From contig NC_053390.1 of the NCBI RefSeq assembly GCF_905171765.1, forward strand, positions 581,090,471 to 581,154,470: DNA of 64,000 nucleotides. Direction: 5' to 3'. Source of the DNA: Bufo bufo (Eukaryota > Chordata > Amphibia > Anura > Bufonidae). A program made the translations under genes and the position numbers. This document shows, one piece after another, positions 11,211 to 21,250 of the stretch (position 1 is the stretch's first letter; each line of letters starts with the position of its first letter). A model generated the notes under the pieces. That model saw only the letters and a list, made by a program, of their open reading frames with translations. It was not told where the DNA came from and searched no databases.

Positions 11211-12233
11211 CTAATAGCGAGTGTTACCTCCTTTGGCTGAAATAACTGCAGTGAGACGGTTCTTGTAGCCATCTACCAGTCTTCGACATCGGTCTGAGGA
11301 AATTTTACCCCACTCCTCAATGCAGAACTTTTTCAGCTGTGAGATGTTTGAGGGGTTTCTTGCACGTACAGCCCTTTTCAAGTCACCCCACAGCATCTCA
11401 ATGGGATTCAAATCTGGACTTTGACTTGGCCATTCCAGGACTCTCCATTTCTTCTTTTTCAGCCAATCTTTGGTTGATTTACTAGTATGTTTTGGGTCAT
11501 TGTCATGTTGCATGGTCCAGTTCCGCTTCAGCTTTAATTTTCTAACTGATGGTCTCACATGTTCTTCAAGCACCTTCTGATACACAGTAGAATTCATCGT
11601 GGATTCTATGATGGTGAGCTGACCAGGTCCTGCTGCAGCAAAGCAGCCCCAAACCATGACACTTCCACCTCCATGCTTCACAGTTGGTATGAGGTTCTTT
11701 TCTTGGAATGCTGTGTTTGGTTTACGCCAAACATGTCCTCTGCTGTTGTGTCCAAATAATTCAATTTTGGACTCATCTGTCCAAAGAACATTATTCCAGA
11801 AGTCCTGGTCTTTGTCAACTTTATCGCTGGCAAATGTCAGTCTGGCCTCGATGTTTCTCTTGGAAAGCAAAGGTTTCCTCCTTGCACACCTCCCATGCAA
11901 GTTAAACTTGTACAGTCTCTTTCTGATTGTAGAGGCATGTACTTCTACATCAACAGTAGCCAGAGCCTGCTGTAGTTCTCGAGATGACACTTTAGGGTTT
12001 TTGGATACCTCTTTTAGCATCTTGCGGTCTGCTCTTGGGGTGAACTTGCTGGGGCGACCAGTCCTGGGCATGTTGGCAGTTGTTTTGAAAGCCCTCCACT
12101 TGTAGACTATCTTCCGGACAGTGGAATGGCTGATTTCAAAATCTTTTGAGATCTTTTTAAATCCCTTCCCAGACTCATAGGCTGCTACAATCTTTTTTCT
12201 GAAGTCCTCTGACAGCTCTTTTGCTCTCACCAT
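11211..12233 (-). CDS. Tc1-family transposase, 340 aa, DD34E, apparently intact
   Basis: The protein cuts and pastes its own element at TA sites. I chose ATG at 12233 (MVRAKELSED) rather than the upstream start at 12266, because 340 residues and this N-terminus match the Sleeping Beauty/Frog Prince pattern. In order: a paired-like DNA-binding region with two helix-turn-helix parts (about residues 1-110), an AT-hook-like GRPSK at 59-63, then the DDE domain. Catalytic residues are D153 (WTDESKIELFG), D244 (MQHDNDPKH) and E279 ([11 protein letters not shown]), with 34 residues between the last two. These positions are the same as those known for Sleeping Beauty. A Gly-rich box (KHGGGSVMVWG) is present. 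No stop or frameshift is seen, and it ends 5 bp inside the left TIR's inner edge. Function is inferred; activity is untested. Confidence 0.95.
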   Translation of the reverse strand: MVRAKELSEDFRKKIVAAYESGKGFKKISKDFEISHSTVRKIVYKWRAFKTTANMPRTGRPSKFTPRADRKMLKEVSKNPKVSSRELQQALATVDVEVHASTIRKRLYKFNLHGRCARRKPLLSKRNIEARLTFASDKVDKDQDFWNNVLWTDESKIELFGHNSRGHVWRKPNTAFQEKNLIPTVKHGGGSVMVWGCFAAAGPGQLTIIESTMNSTVYQKVLEEHVRPSVRKLKLKRNWTMQHDNDPKHTSKSTKDWLKKKKWRVLEWPSQSPDLNPIEMLWGDLKRAVRARNPSNISQLKKFCIEEWGKISSDRCRRLVDGYKNRLTAVISAKGGNTRY

Positions 12234-12398
12234 GGTGCTCACTCTCACTTCAACAGTCAGGAGCACACCAAACTAAATGTCTGAGGTTTAAATAGGGCAA
12301 GCCTCATTCAACATGCAGAGTAACGATCTACTAATTATGTGCACCTGGTGTGATATACCTGTGTGAGATCTGAGCCAATTTAAGAGGGAATACATGTG

Positions 12399-12612
12399 AG
12401 GGTGTCCTATCTTTTTCCTCAGTTAGAATAGGCATTTTTGTAGAATGACATTTACAGAAGATCTTGAAAAGACTTTTCTTCAGTTTTCTTTGTTTAGTTG
12501 GATTACTTTAATCTCTCTGTATTGTTGAAACGGAGATGAAATAACCATTTATTAAAAATGTTACAAAAAACCACATGCTTTCAAAGGGTGTCCTAATTTT
12601 TTCACATGACTG
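12399..12612 (-). repeat. Right TIR of the IR/DR Tc1 transposon
   Basis: Inverted copy of 10992-11205. It ends in CATGACTG before the TA at 12613. The inner repeat starts at 12399 and the outer one ends at about 12597. Confidence 0.95.
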
Positions 12613-12759
12613 TACATGACAGACTTTTGAAATCGATGCATCTTTGACTACCTTATGGCAGCATAAACTAACAGGTTTCCTTAAAAGGGTCAGGCATTGA
12701 CTTCAGGATAGCCATCTATAGGGGCACTTGAAAGACAGGAAAGCTACTTTGGATACTTA

Positions 12760-14294
12760 CAGTCGTGGCCAAAAGTTTTGAGAATTACATAAATATTGGA
12801 AATTGAAAAAGTTGCTGCTTAAGTTTTTATAATAGCAATTTGCATATACTCCAGAATGTTATGAAGAGTGATAAGATGAATTGCATAGTCCTTCTTTGCC
12901 ATGAAAATTAACAATCCCAAAAAAAACTTTCCACTGCTTTTTATTGCTGTCATTAAAGGACCTGCTGAGATCATTTCAGTAATCGTCTTGTTAACTCAGG
13001 TAAGAATGTTGATGAGCACAAGGCTGGAGATCATTATGTCAGGCTGATTGGGTTAAAATGGCAGACTTGACATGTTAAAAGGAGGGTGATGCTTGAAATC
13101 ATTGTTCTTCCATTGTTAACCATGGCGACCTGCAAAGAAACGCGTGCAGCCATCATTGCATTGCAAGGATATTGTGGCTACTAAAATTGCACCTCAATCA
13201 ACAATTTATAGGATCATCAAGAACTTCAAGGAAAGAGGTTCAATTCTTGTTAAGAAGGCTTCAGGGCGTCCAAGAAAGACCAGCAAGCGCCAGGATCGAC
13301 TCTTAAAGAGGATTCAGCTGCTGGATCGAAGTGCCACCAGTGCAGAGCTTGCTCAGGAATGGCAGCAGGCAGGTGTGAGCGCATCTGCACGCACAGTGAG
13401 GCGAAGACTTTTGGAAGATGGCCTGGTGTCAAGAATGGCAGCAAAGAAGCCACTTCTCTCCAAAAAAAACATCAGGGACAGATTGATCTTCTGCAGAAAG
13501 TTTGGTGAATGAACTGCTGAGGACTGGGGCAAAGTCATATTCTCCAATGAAGACTCTTTCCGATTGTTTGGGTCATCTGGAAAAAGGCTTGTCCGGAGAA
13601 GAAAAGGTGAGCGCTACCATCAATCCTGTGTCATGACAACAGTAAAGCATCCTGAGACCATTCATGTGTGGGGTTGCTTCTCATCCAAGGGAGTGGGCTC
13701 ACTCACAATTTTGCCCAAAAACACAGCCATGAATAAAGAATGGTACCAAAACACCCTCCAACAGCAACTTCTTCCAACAATCCAACAACAGTTTGGTGAA
13801 GAACAATGCATTTTCCAGCACGATGGAGCACCGTGTCATAAGGCAAAAGTGATAACTAAGTGGCTCGGGGACCAAAACGTTGACATTTTGGGTCCATGGC
13901 CTGGAAACTCCCCAGATCTTAATCCCATTGAGAACTTGTGGTCAATCCTCAAGAGGCGGGTGGACAAACAAAAACCCACTAATTCTGACAAACTCCAAGA
14001 AGTGATTATGAAAGAATGGGTTGCTATCAGTCAGGAATTGGCCCAGAAGTTGATTGAGAGCATGCCCAGTCGAATTGCAGAGGTCCTGAAAAAGAAGGGC
14101 CAACACTGCAAATACTGACTCTTTGCATAAATGTCATGTAATTGTCGATAAAAGTCTTTGAAACGTATGAAGTGCGTGTAATTATATTTCACTACATCAC
14201 AGAAACAACTGAAACAAAGATCTAAAAGCAGTTTAGCAGCCAACTTTGTGAAAACTAATATTTGTGTCATTCTGAAAACTTTTGGCCACGACTG
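12760..14294 (+). mobile_element. Tc1/mariner transposon, DD35E type, copy 2 (inverted relative to copy 1)
   Basis: The 1535-bp element starts CAGTCGTGGCCAAAAGTTTT, ends in the inverted copy, and is flanked by TA at 12758-12759 and 14295-14296. It is closely related to copy 1 at 8549-10071 along its whole length, but points the other way. The two copies therefore form long inverted repeats about 2.7 kb apart, with the IR/DR Tc1 element in the gap. Confidence 0.93.
13122..14118 (+). pseudogene. Broken DD35E Tc1-like transposase
   Basis: The frame is the same as in copy 1 but inactivated. The ATG frame at 13122 closes after 20 codons, with the same lesion as copy 1. The transposase frame runs from 13144 to a TGA at 13510-13512 that replaces the Trp codon read in copy 1 (GEWTAEDWG). 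Just downstream the first catalytic Asp is changed to Asn (FSNEDSF instead of FSDEASF). The frame then stays open to 14118, with the second Asp (FQHDGAPCHK) and Glu (NPIENLW) kept and the C-terminus ending in HCKY. It cannot encode an active enzyme. Confidence 0.92.
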
Positions 14295-14296
14295 TA

Positions 14297-14787
14297 CTTC
14301 CAGGGGAGTATTTCCCTAAAGATTCTCTAAAACTGTATTTCTGCCATAATCACACAACCAACCAAAATCCTATTCTGTTCTGATGAGGAGCTAAAGCTCC
14401 AGAACAGTGCTGTGAAGAGATTGATGCCTCCAACTTGCTGATAAGGGTACTTTCACACTAGTGTTTTTCTTTTCTGGTATTGAGTTCCGTCCTAGGGGCT
14501 CAATACCGGAAAAAACTGATCAGTTTTATCCTAATGCATTCTGAATGGAGAGCAATCCGTTCAGTATGCATAAGGATGTCTTCAGTTCAGTCACTGTACG
14601 GTTTTTGGACGGAGAAAAGACTGCAGCATGCTGGACCCTGTTAGCTAAATTCGTTAGAAACAATCCTGGTTTGAAAGAGAAACTGATATGTCTCTTATTT
14701 GTTTTGAAATCTTTGGCGTCTTTGCATTTTTTATTATTGTCATTTTATACAAAACAAAAATGTCAACCTCAACGGTGTGCTGTGATT
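14297..14787. repeat. Spacer with a small dispersed-repeat fragment
   Basis: No gene is supported. The part at about 14448-14640 (TTTCACACTAGTGTTTTTC, a self-complementary TACCGGAAAA stretch, and ATCCGTTCAGT) looks like one end of a dispersed DNA-element repeat; a related GAGTTCACACTTGAG start occurs near 62890. Its boundaries and family are unclear. Confidence 0.3.
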
Positions 14788-14791
14788 TTAA

Positions 14792-16050
14792 CCCCTTAAT
14801 GACCACCATACGTGTTTTTACGGCGGTCACTAAAGGGCCTTAGGCGGCGGCCCAGTCTAGGCGCTGCACAGGTTCCCCGTGCAGCGGAGACCCAGCTATA
14901 ACAGCCCGGACCGGCAGGAGTGACGATCCGGGCTGTTTAACACTTTACATGCAGCGGGCAATGGCGCTCCACATGTAAAGTGCTGACAGAGGGAGCGAAC
15001 TCCCTCTGTCTCCCATCGGCACCCCGGAAATGCGATCGTGGGGTGCCGATGTGTGTAAAAGCTGCCTGGGGTTTGATGTAGGCCCCAGACCAGCCTTTAG
15101 TAATTTCCAACAGGCTGCGTCTCTCTGGCGCAGTCTGCTAGTCAATGTCAGAGTATCATTGCAATTAAAATGCAGATGCACTCTAGGGATAGCACATTGC
15201 ATTTTAAAAGCAATCAAAAAGCTGTCTGTTATAGTGTGGGACTATTAAGTAGTAAAAAAGTAAAAAAAAAAAATAATTTATTCAATAAAAAAAAACATAA
15301 AAAATTTAGCTTTTTTACATTGAAAATACGGTTTTCATTGAAAAAAATAGCAAAAAAAAAATTAAAATTTCCCCATATGTTTGGTATTGCAGCGTCCATA
15401 ACGACCCGAACTACATGAATATCATGTAAATTCTCCCCTACGGTGTACGCCGTAAAAAAAAAAAAAAAAAAAAAAGACAATTGCTAATTTATTCTTAGTT
15501 GCCACCGTAAGTAATAACAAGCGATCCAAAATGATACCAATGAAAAATACAAGTTGTCCCGCAAAAATCAAGCCCTCACACAACTCCATAGAAATAAAAA
15601 AAAAAAAAATTATGCGTCTTGAGAAGTGGTACTGCAAAAACATTTTTTTTCTTTAAAAAAAAAGGGGTTTTATTGCAAATAAGTAGTAAAATGTAAAAAA
15701 AATCTATATGTATTTGGTATAACTGTAATCGTACTGACCCAGAGAATAAAGATATCATGTTATCTATACCGAAAGAAGAACGCTGTAAAATTTATACCAT
15801 AAAAACGCAGTGGCAGTATTGCTGTTTTTCCCTTCCCCCTCCCAGAAGAAGTAATTAAAAGTTAATCAGAGAAGTATGTGTACCCCAAAATAGTGCCATT
15901 TAAAACTACAACTTGTCCCGCAAAAAACAAGCCCTCATAAAGCTATATAGACGGAAAAATAAAAAAGTTATTGCTCTTCGAACGCGCTGATGAAAAAAGG
16001 AAGAAAAAAGCTTGGTCAATAAGGCCCAAAATAGGCTGATCACTAAGGGG
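14792..16050. mobile_element. TTAA-flanked non-autonomous element D
   Basis: TTAA lies at 14788-14791 and 16051-16054. The ends are CCCCTTAATGACCACC at the left and CCCCTTAGTGATCAGCC at the right (reverse-complemented). At 1259 bp it is the short version of the family: a GC-rich left part with stem-forming segments (14820-15060), then one AT-rich module with GCAGCGTCCATAACGACC near 15390, then GCCCTCA modules near 15570 and 15930. No transposase. The long antisense ORF at 15906-16319 runs through the end of D into the MITE and has no domain. Confidence 0.7.
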
Positions 16051-16169
16051 TTAATGAAGCACAAAATGCTATTAAAAAACAACTTAGGATGCTCTAAAAG
16101 CATGAAAACTTCCTTTGCAAAACCCCATACTTGGGGGTATCTGCAATTGTGTTTTAAATGTATTGTATT

Positions 16170-16444
16170 CAGGGGCGTAACTACCATAGCGGCAAACCAT
16201 ATGACTGCTATGGTGCCCAGGGTAAGAGGGGGCCCAGTCTTAGTTGGGATTATCTCCTTTTCTACTGGAGGTGAAAAATTGGTCAGGAGTCTACCCTCTA
16301 AAGGAACAACTTTTAGCAAATGAGGCAGTGGAAAAATGGTCCAAGGGTCATTGAAAAGAGTTTAAGCAGAAACCCTTCTGTCCTGTGTGGGGGGCCTGCT
16401 TTGATCCTTGCCATGGGGCCTTTACTTCTCTATGTACGCCACTG
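16170..16444. mobile_element. hAT-type MITE with its target duplication split by a Tc1 element
   Basis: The 275-bp element has ends CAGGGGCGTAACTACCATAG and, reverse-complemented from the right, CAGTGGCGTACATAGAG. The left 8-bp duplication is ATTGTATT (16162-16169). At the right only ATTGTA (16445-16450) follows directly; the last TT is found at 17845-17846, after the Tc1 element that used the TA inside the duplication. No coding content. An 8-bp duplication and CAG ends fit hAT. Confidence 0.85.
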
Positions 16445-16450
16445 ATTGTA

Positions 16451-17842
16451 CAGGTCCTTCTCAAAAAATTAGCATATTGTGATAAAGTTCATTATTTTCT
16501 GTAATGTACTGATAAACATTAGACTTTCATATATTTAAGATTCTCTACACACAACTGAAGTAGTTCAAGCCTTTTCTTGTTTTAATATTGATGATTTTGG
16601 CATACAGCTCATGAAAACCCAAAATTCCTATCTCAAATAATTTGCATATTTCATCCGACCAATAAAAGAAAAGTGTTTTTAATACAAAAAAAGTCAACCT
16701 TCAAATAATTAAGTTCAGTTATGCACGCAATACTTTGTCGGGAATCCTTTTGCAGAAATGAGTGCTTCAATGCGGCGTGGCATGGAGGCAATCAGCCTGT
16801 GGCACTGCTGAGGTGTTATGGAGGCCCAGGATGCTTCGATAGCGGCCTTAAGCTCATCCAGAGTGTTGGGTCTTGCGTCTCTCAACTTTCTCTTCCCAAT
16901 ATCCCACAGATTCTCTATGGGGTTCAGGTCAGGAGAGTTGGCAGGCCAATTGAGCACAGTAATACCATGGTCAGTAAACCATTTACCAGTGGTTTTGGCA
17001 CTGTGAGCAGGTGCCAGGTCGTGCTGAAAAATGAAATCTTCATCTCCATAAAGCTTTTCAGCAGATGGACGCATGAAGTGCTCCAAAATCTCCTGATAGC
17101 TACAGGTAGCTGCATTGTCCCTGCCCTTGATAAAACACAGTGGACCAACACCAGCAGCTGACATGGCACCCCAGACCATCACTGACTGTGGGTACTTGAC
17201 ACTAGACTTCAGGCATTTTGGCATTTCCCTCTCCCCAGTCTTCCTCCAGACTCAGTCCACTGCTTCCGCAGGTCCCGCAAGGTCTGGAATCGGTCCTTCT
17301 CCACAATCTTCCTCAGGGTCCGGTCACCTCTTCTCATTGTGCAGCGTTTTCTGCCACACTTTTTCCTTCCTACAGACTTCCCACTGAGGTGCCTTGATAC
17401 AGCACTCTGGGAACAGCCTATTCGTTCAGAAATTTATTTCTTTGTCTTACCCTCTTGCTTGAGGGTGTCAATGATGGCCTTCTGGACAGCAGTCAGGTTG
17501 GCAGTCTTACCCATGATTCTGGTTTTGAGTAATGAACCAGGCTGGGAGTTTTTAAAAGCCTCAGGAATCTTTTGCAGGTGTTTAGAGTTAATTAGTTGAT
17601 TCAGATGATTAGGTTAATAGCTCGTTTAGAGAACCTTTTCATGATATGCTAATTTTTTGAGATAGGAATTTTGGGTTTTCATGAGCTGTATGCCAAAATC
17701 ATCAATATTAAAACAAGAAAAGGCTTGAACTACTTCAGTTGTGTGTAATGAATCTAAAATATATGAAAGTCTAATGTTTATCAGTACATTACAGAAAATA
17801 ATGAACTTTATCACAATATGCTAATGTTTTGAGAAGGACCTG
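16451..17842 (-). mobile_element. Tc1/mariner transposon with IR/DR ends, internally deleted
   Basis: The 1392-bp element starts CAGGTCCTTCTCAAAAAATT, ends in the inverted copy, and is flanked by TA at 16449-16450 and 17843-17844. TIRs of about 200 bp run 16451-16651 and 17641-17842. An inner copy of the outer repeat (CTCAAAAAATTAGCATAT) sits at each inner edge, so this is an IR/DR element of another subfamily from the one at 10992. The gene inside is a pseudogene. Confidence 0.93.
16715..17514 (-). pseudogene. Tc1-like transposase lacking the first catalytic Asp
   Basis: The start is ATG at 17514 (MGKTANLTAVQKA). The frame meets a TAA at 17434-17436 after 26 codons, then resumes with a helix-turn-helix region (SERIGCSQSAVSRHLSGKS) and a Lys/Arg-rich linker. 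Near 17230-17250 the text jumps from the end of the DNA-binding part to a segment just before KMPKCLKSSVKYP; the part of the DDE domain that should hold the first Asp is missing. The rest is open (17224-16715) with the second Asp in FQHDLAPAHS and Glu in [11 protein letters not shown]. It is dead by internal deletion plus a stop codon. Confidence 0.9.
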
Positions 17843-17846
17843 TATT

Positions 17847-19019
17847 AGAAAAGGAAGAATGGTTGGCAATGGTCAGCAGGAACAGGGCTAACCACCTTGT
17901 TCCTCCCCTCTTGGTAGGAGTGACCAAGAGAAACCAACAAAATTCTGATTCAAGAAAGAATCAGCAACAAGACAGGAGAGTAATGAGCAAAATACATCTT
18001 AACAGATACCACTACCTACCTAAACCATCTAGGCCAGACTAACATAAACCTGTACTATAGTCGACACCTTTATCCACTAGTGCTTGCTAGTACCAACCTA
18101 TTATATAACAGACCTGAGAAGCCTACCCTCAGTGGGTCCAAAGTTCCGGGAGAAGTACTTAAATAAATATAACACAGAAAACAAAAAAGCTTCACCTAAA
18201 ATGTAACCTTTATTAATACAATTAAAAAGATCCCAAAAATAACCAAGAAAACCCCTAGAAAACTCTTTTTCACCCTACCTAGGAGCGGAACTGCTGCCCT
18301 GATAATGGTGATCCCACTGTCTTCTTTGTTTTCCCTAGAAAACCCTGTGCACACTGGGGTATCCAGGTAAGGAAGTGGGATTGCAAAAGAGTGCTTGTAT
18401 TTATGTATACTAATATACCTATATACACATCAAACGAGAAGATAGGATTTTAATGGTTCTGATGTAGGATATTACCTATTGGCTCAGCCTATTGCCATCC
18501 AACTAGCTACCATACCTTTTCATCTGGTGCCAGTGAAACTGCACTTTGTATTTATTGCTGCTGGATGTGCCACAAGTTAAATTTTTCACCAACTAAAGAG
18601 AGACTGGTACACTTTTACTTCTGGACTAATTCTTCAAACTACATTTTACTGCACCAAACCCTAGAGAGAGATGGCCTGAGGGAGTACAGCGTGGCACAAC
18701 ATCTCATCAGGGCCACTACAACTCCCATCCTCTGCACCGGTTTCTCAGGGGCTCGCTGCATTTATAAATGAAGAATCAATCAAAACACCTGAAAAGGTGT
18801 CCAAAATATTCTTGGTGTGACTTCTCCCATAGAAATATGAAATGTTTACAGTAGATCAGCACTTTTTTTTGTTTTTTTCCTATAACAGAGCATAACAACT
18901 GAAATATTTAGTGTAGATATAAAATAAGCCTTACTTTTTCACCTTGGGTGAATGTATGCTAAGGGAGGACATGGTTAACCTATACAAATATATAAATGTA
19001 TAATACAAAAAATTCGGAG
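17847..19019. other. No gene recognised
   Basis: I see no supported coding region in this stretch. The phrase TAACCTTTATTAATAC near 18208 is echoed at 27967 (TAACTTTTATTAATAC), which suggests a shared dispersed repeat of unknown type. The 68-codon ORF at 18565 has no domain. Confidence 0.4.
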
Positions 19020-19325
19020 AAAAACTGTTCCATGTAAAATGCCCTCAAAAGACAAGGGGGCACTGCCTCCGACTGGAGAAGAAAACGTTCAGTCTTCAAA
19101 AGCGTCAAAGCTTCTTTACTGTAAGAACTGTGAATCTGTGGAATAGACTTCCTCAGGACATGGTCACAGCAGGAAAAGTGGACAGTTTTAAAAAGGGTTT
19201 AATGCTTATGAAAACGTGTAGAAATCTGAGTCTCACTTCCTTCTGGGATTTGCTTCCCCACCTATCCCTTGGTTGAACTTGATGGACTTATGTCTTTTTT
19301 TAACCGTATCAACTATGTAACTATA
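19020..19325 (+). pseudogene. CR1/L2-like LINE 3' tail
   Basis: A 5'-truncated LINE remnant. One frame reads VRTVNLWNRLPQDMVTAGK near 19118-19175, the conserved C-terminal end of CR1/L2-type ORF2 (compare RVVDAWNSLPAEG at 35796 and RAVRLWNSLPEEV at 42923). It is followed by a 3'-UTR stretch GGTTGAACTTGATGGACTTA and a TCAACTATGTAACTAT end, like the end of the LINE at 43160-43235. From about 19330 to 19628 nothing further is recognised. Confidence 0.75.
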
Positions 19326-19628
19326 TATTTAGAAAACGTATAAGCAGCATGTCGCTAACATATATTTTTTATCTGAATTTTTCTATCATTGTATGTATTT
19401 GCTGAGTAATCACTGAGCACATTCTTAACAAATGATCAGCAAGACAATGATCTAAAGGCATAAAAAAAATGTCCACATCTGAATGGCTGGGCACAAAGAA
19501 AAAACTGAAGTTTGGAATTTGCATGACCTGAAATAGAAAGTCTATGAAAGAAAGACTACCAGCTTGCCTGAAAAAAAGGGGATGCCACAGGATATGGAGA
19601 GAGCCACACACACACACACACTCAGACC

Positions 19629-20040
19629 CAGTCTCGGACTGGCCCACAGGGGTACAGGTGAATTCCCCGGCGGGCCCCTGGGCAAGGTGGGCCACTAGTC
19701 TCCCACCCCCTGCATAAGTGGCACACAGTAGACATAATGCACTACATATAGATAGGCAGTGTACAGCAGCAGAATATTTAAGAAGCTACCCAGTTTATTA
19801 TAGACAGGATCATGTGGCTGAGATTACCTATACTGTAGGTACAGAGGCAGGTCAGCCAGTGTCCTCCTTTTCCAGGGACCTGCCCTCTCAAAGTCGCTCC
19901 AGGGACCCCATAATCAATCATCATGTGGCGTCTTGCTGCTTTCTGCTGCTGTGTGAGCAGGTAATATTTGGATGTATCCGTATGGTGGGCTCCCAAAATA
20001 AATTTTACTGGTGGGCCTTAGACAGCCCAGTCCGACACTG
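19629..20040. mobile_element. hAT-type MITE, CAGTGTCGGACTGG family, copy 1
   Basis: The 412-bp element has ends CAGTCTCGGACTGGCCCAC and, reverse-complemented from the right, CAGTGTCGGACTGGGC. A perfect 8-bp duplication CTCAGACC lies at 19621-19628 and 20041-20048. The ORFs inside (19718-20080) are not conserved in copy 2 at 30176-30444 and are not genes. The copies share both ends and the TAAAATTTATTTTGGG-type stretch next to one end, but differ in length in the middle. Confidence 0.9.
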
Positions 20041-20048
20041 CTCAGACC

Positions 20049-20753
20049 CATACTTTCTTGCCATAGATTGGAATTTTTGAGGTCATAAATGTCATAAATG
20101 TCTGAGTTCAAAATAACCCTTTGAAGCATTTCTGGGAAGAGTGAACCAATATTCATCAAAGCAATTGTGAAAGATTGATGTTCAAAAGTAGAATAAATTT
20201 AATCGTGATTTTTGCTGCTAAAAGTTGAGTAACCACTTATTAATTTTTTTGTTATTACAGATTTATATGGTATAGTATGCTATGAGCACCATATTGTGGA
20301 TTCACGCTGTACATATCCTTAATACAGTTTTTTTCGTTAAACATTAAAAGGGTTGTCTGAGAAAATTAAAAATCTGGAACAGTCCTTACAATGTCTTTAT
20401 GTCAAAACTTTTTTCTCCACAGTTGTTCTCTTTGCTGTTGGTCGGATTCTCCTGCCGCTGTCTGTGACGTGTGAGGATATGGTATGTGAACACTGCAGTT
20501 AATCACTATCCTCAGCAGTCTACACACGTTTTCACATGGGTGACATTAAAGCACTGAGTCAGTGTAGTGAGTTGTATGCAAAACGAGACTATATGATATA
20601 TATTTTATATAGCTTACAATTGCAATGACTACTCTAGTTTAAAAAAAAATTAAATGCTAGAGACGGAGCTGAGATCAAAGTAAGTATGAGAATCACTTCA
20701 CTGCCCCTTGTAAGTTGGTATTTAGCTGCTATATGATATATTTGCTTTATATG
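20049..20753. other. No gene; one possible MITE end
   Basis: No coding region is supported. ATTAAAAGGGTTGTCTGAG near 20344 resembles the start of TTAA-type MITEs, but I could not find a matching right end. The remainder is AT-rich and unrecognised. Confidence 0.3.
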
Positions 20754-21248
20754 TAGAGATGTCCCGAACTATTCGCCGGCGAATACTTCCCGGCGAACAT
20801 CGCTTGTTCGCATTCGCCTCGGCGGGTGATCATATGCGATGTTCGGTCCGCCCCCTATTCGTCATCATTGTGTAAACTTTGACCCTGTACCTCACAGTCA
20901 GCAGACACATTCCAGCCAATCAGCATCATACCCCCCCTCCCAGACCCTCCCACCTCCTGGACAGCATCCATTTTAGATTCATTCGGAAGCTGCAGTGTCA
21001 CAAATTTGACTAAGTTGTAATCGCAATGCGATTAATACAGGTTATATTAATCGCCTTGCAAATTCTACTTTGCTGGGTTCCTAATGGTTGGCGTTGTTAT
21101 GGCTGGTGTCACCCAGTGCGGTAGAAAATGGTGTCACCCCTGCCCCCGGCCCCCCACCTCGAAGCCATAATAAAGAGATAAAGAGGAAAAAAAAGAAGTC
21201 ACTAAGTCAGCTCCAATCAGATATCTGCATAGACCCAGAGTCTTGGTC
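20754..21248 (+). mobile_element. hAT element 5' end fragment
   Basis: Starts TAGAGATGTCCCGAAC and continues with the same plan as the 5' end of the hAT element at 23878: GC-rich TTCGCC/GGCGAA repeats, a TTGTGTAAACTTTGACCC block (compare TTGTGAAGAACTTTGACCC near 23990), CAGCCAATCAGC, and CCATTTTA. It is a related but different subfamily. It is cut off where the Tc1 element at 21251 lies and shows no transposase. Confidence 0.65.
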
Positions 21249-21250
21249 TA

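Larger units (their letters stand above)
10992..12612 (-). mobile_element. Tc1/mariner transposon with IR/DR ends, structurally intact
   Basis: The 1621-bp element is flanked by TA at 10990-10991 and 12613-12614. Its terminal inverted repeats are long: 10992-11205 and 12399-12612. Compared by eye, the two TIRs differ at two positions in 214 bp. Each TIR has an outer and an inner copy of a short direct repeat (AAAATTAGGACACCC outside, AAAGATAGGACACCC inside), the IR/DR arrangement known from Sleeping Beauty and Frog Prince, where transposase binds both copies. It carries one uninterrupted transposase gene. This is the best-preserved transposon in the window. Confidence 0.97.

Noticed and set aside
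11559..12105. Plus-strand ORFs of 66 to 149 codons
   Set aside because: They are mirror frames of the Tc1 transposase on the minus strand.
12233..12266. A longer 351-aa start for the Tc1 transposase
   Set aside because: The extra residues (LLTVEVRVST) do not belong to the family pattern. ATG at 12233 gives 340 aa with the catalytic residues at the standard positions.
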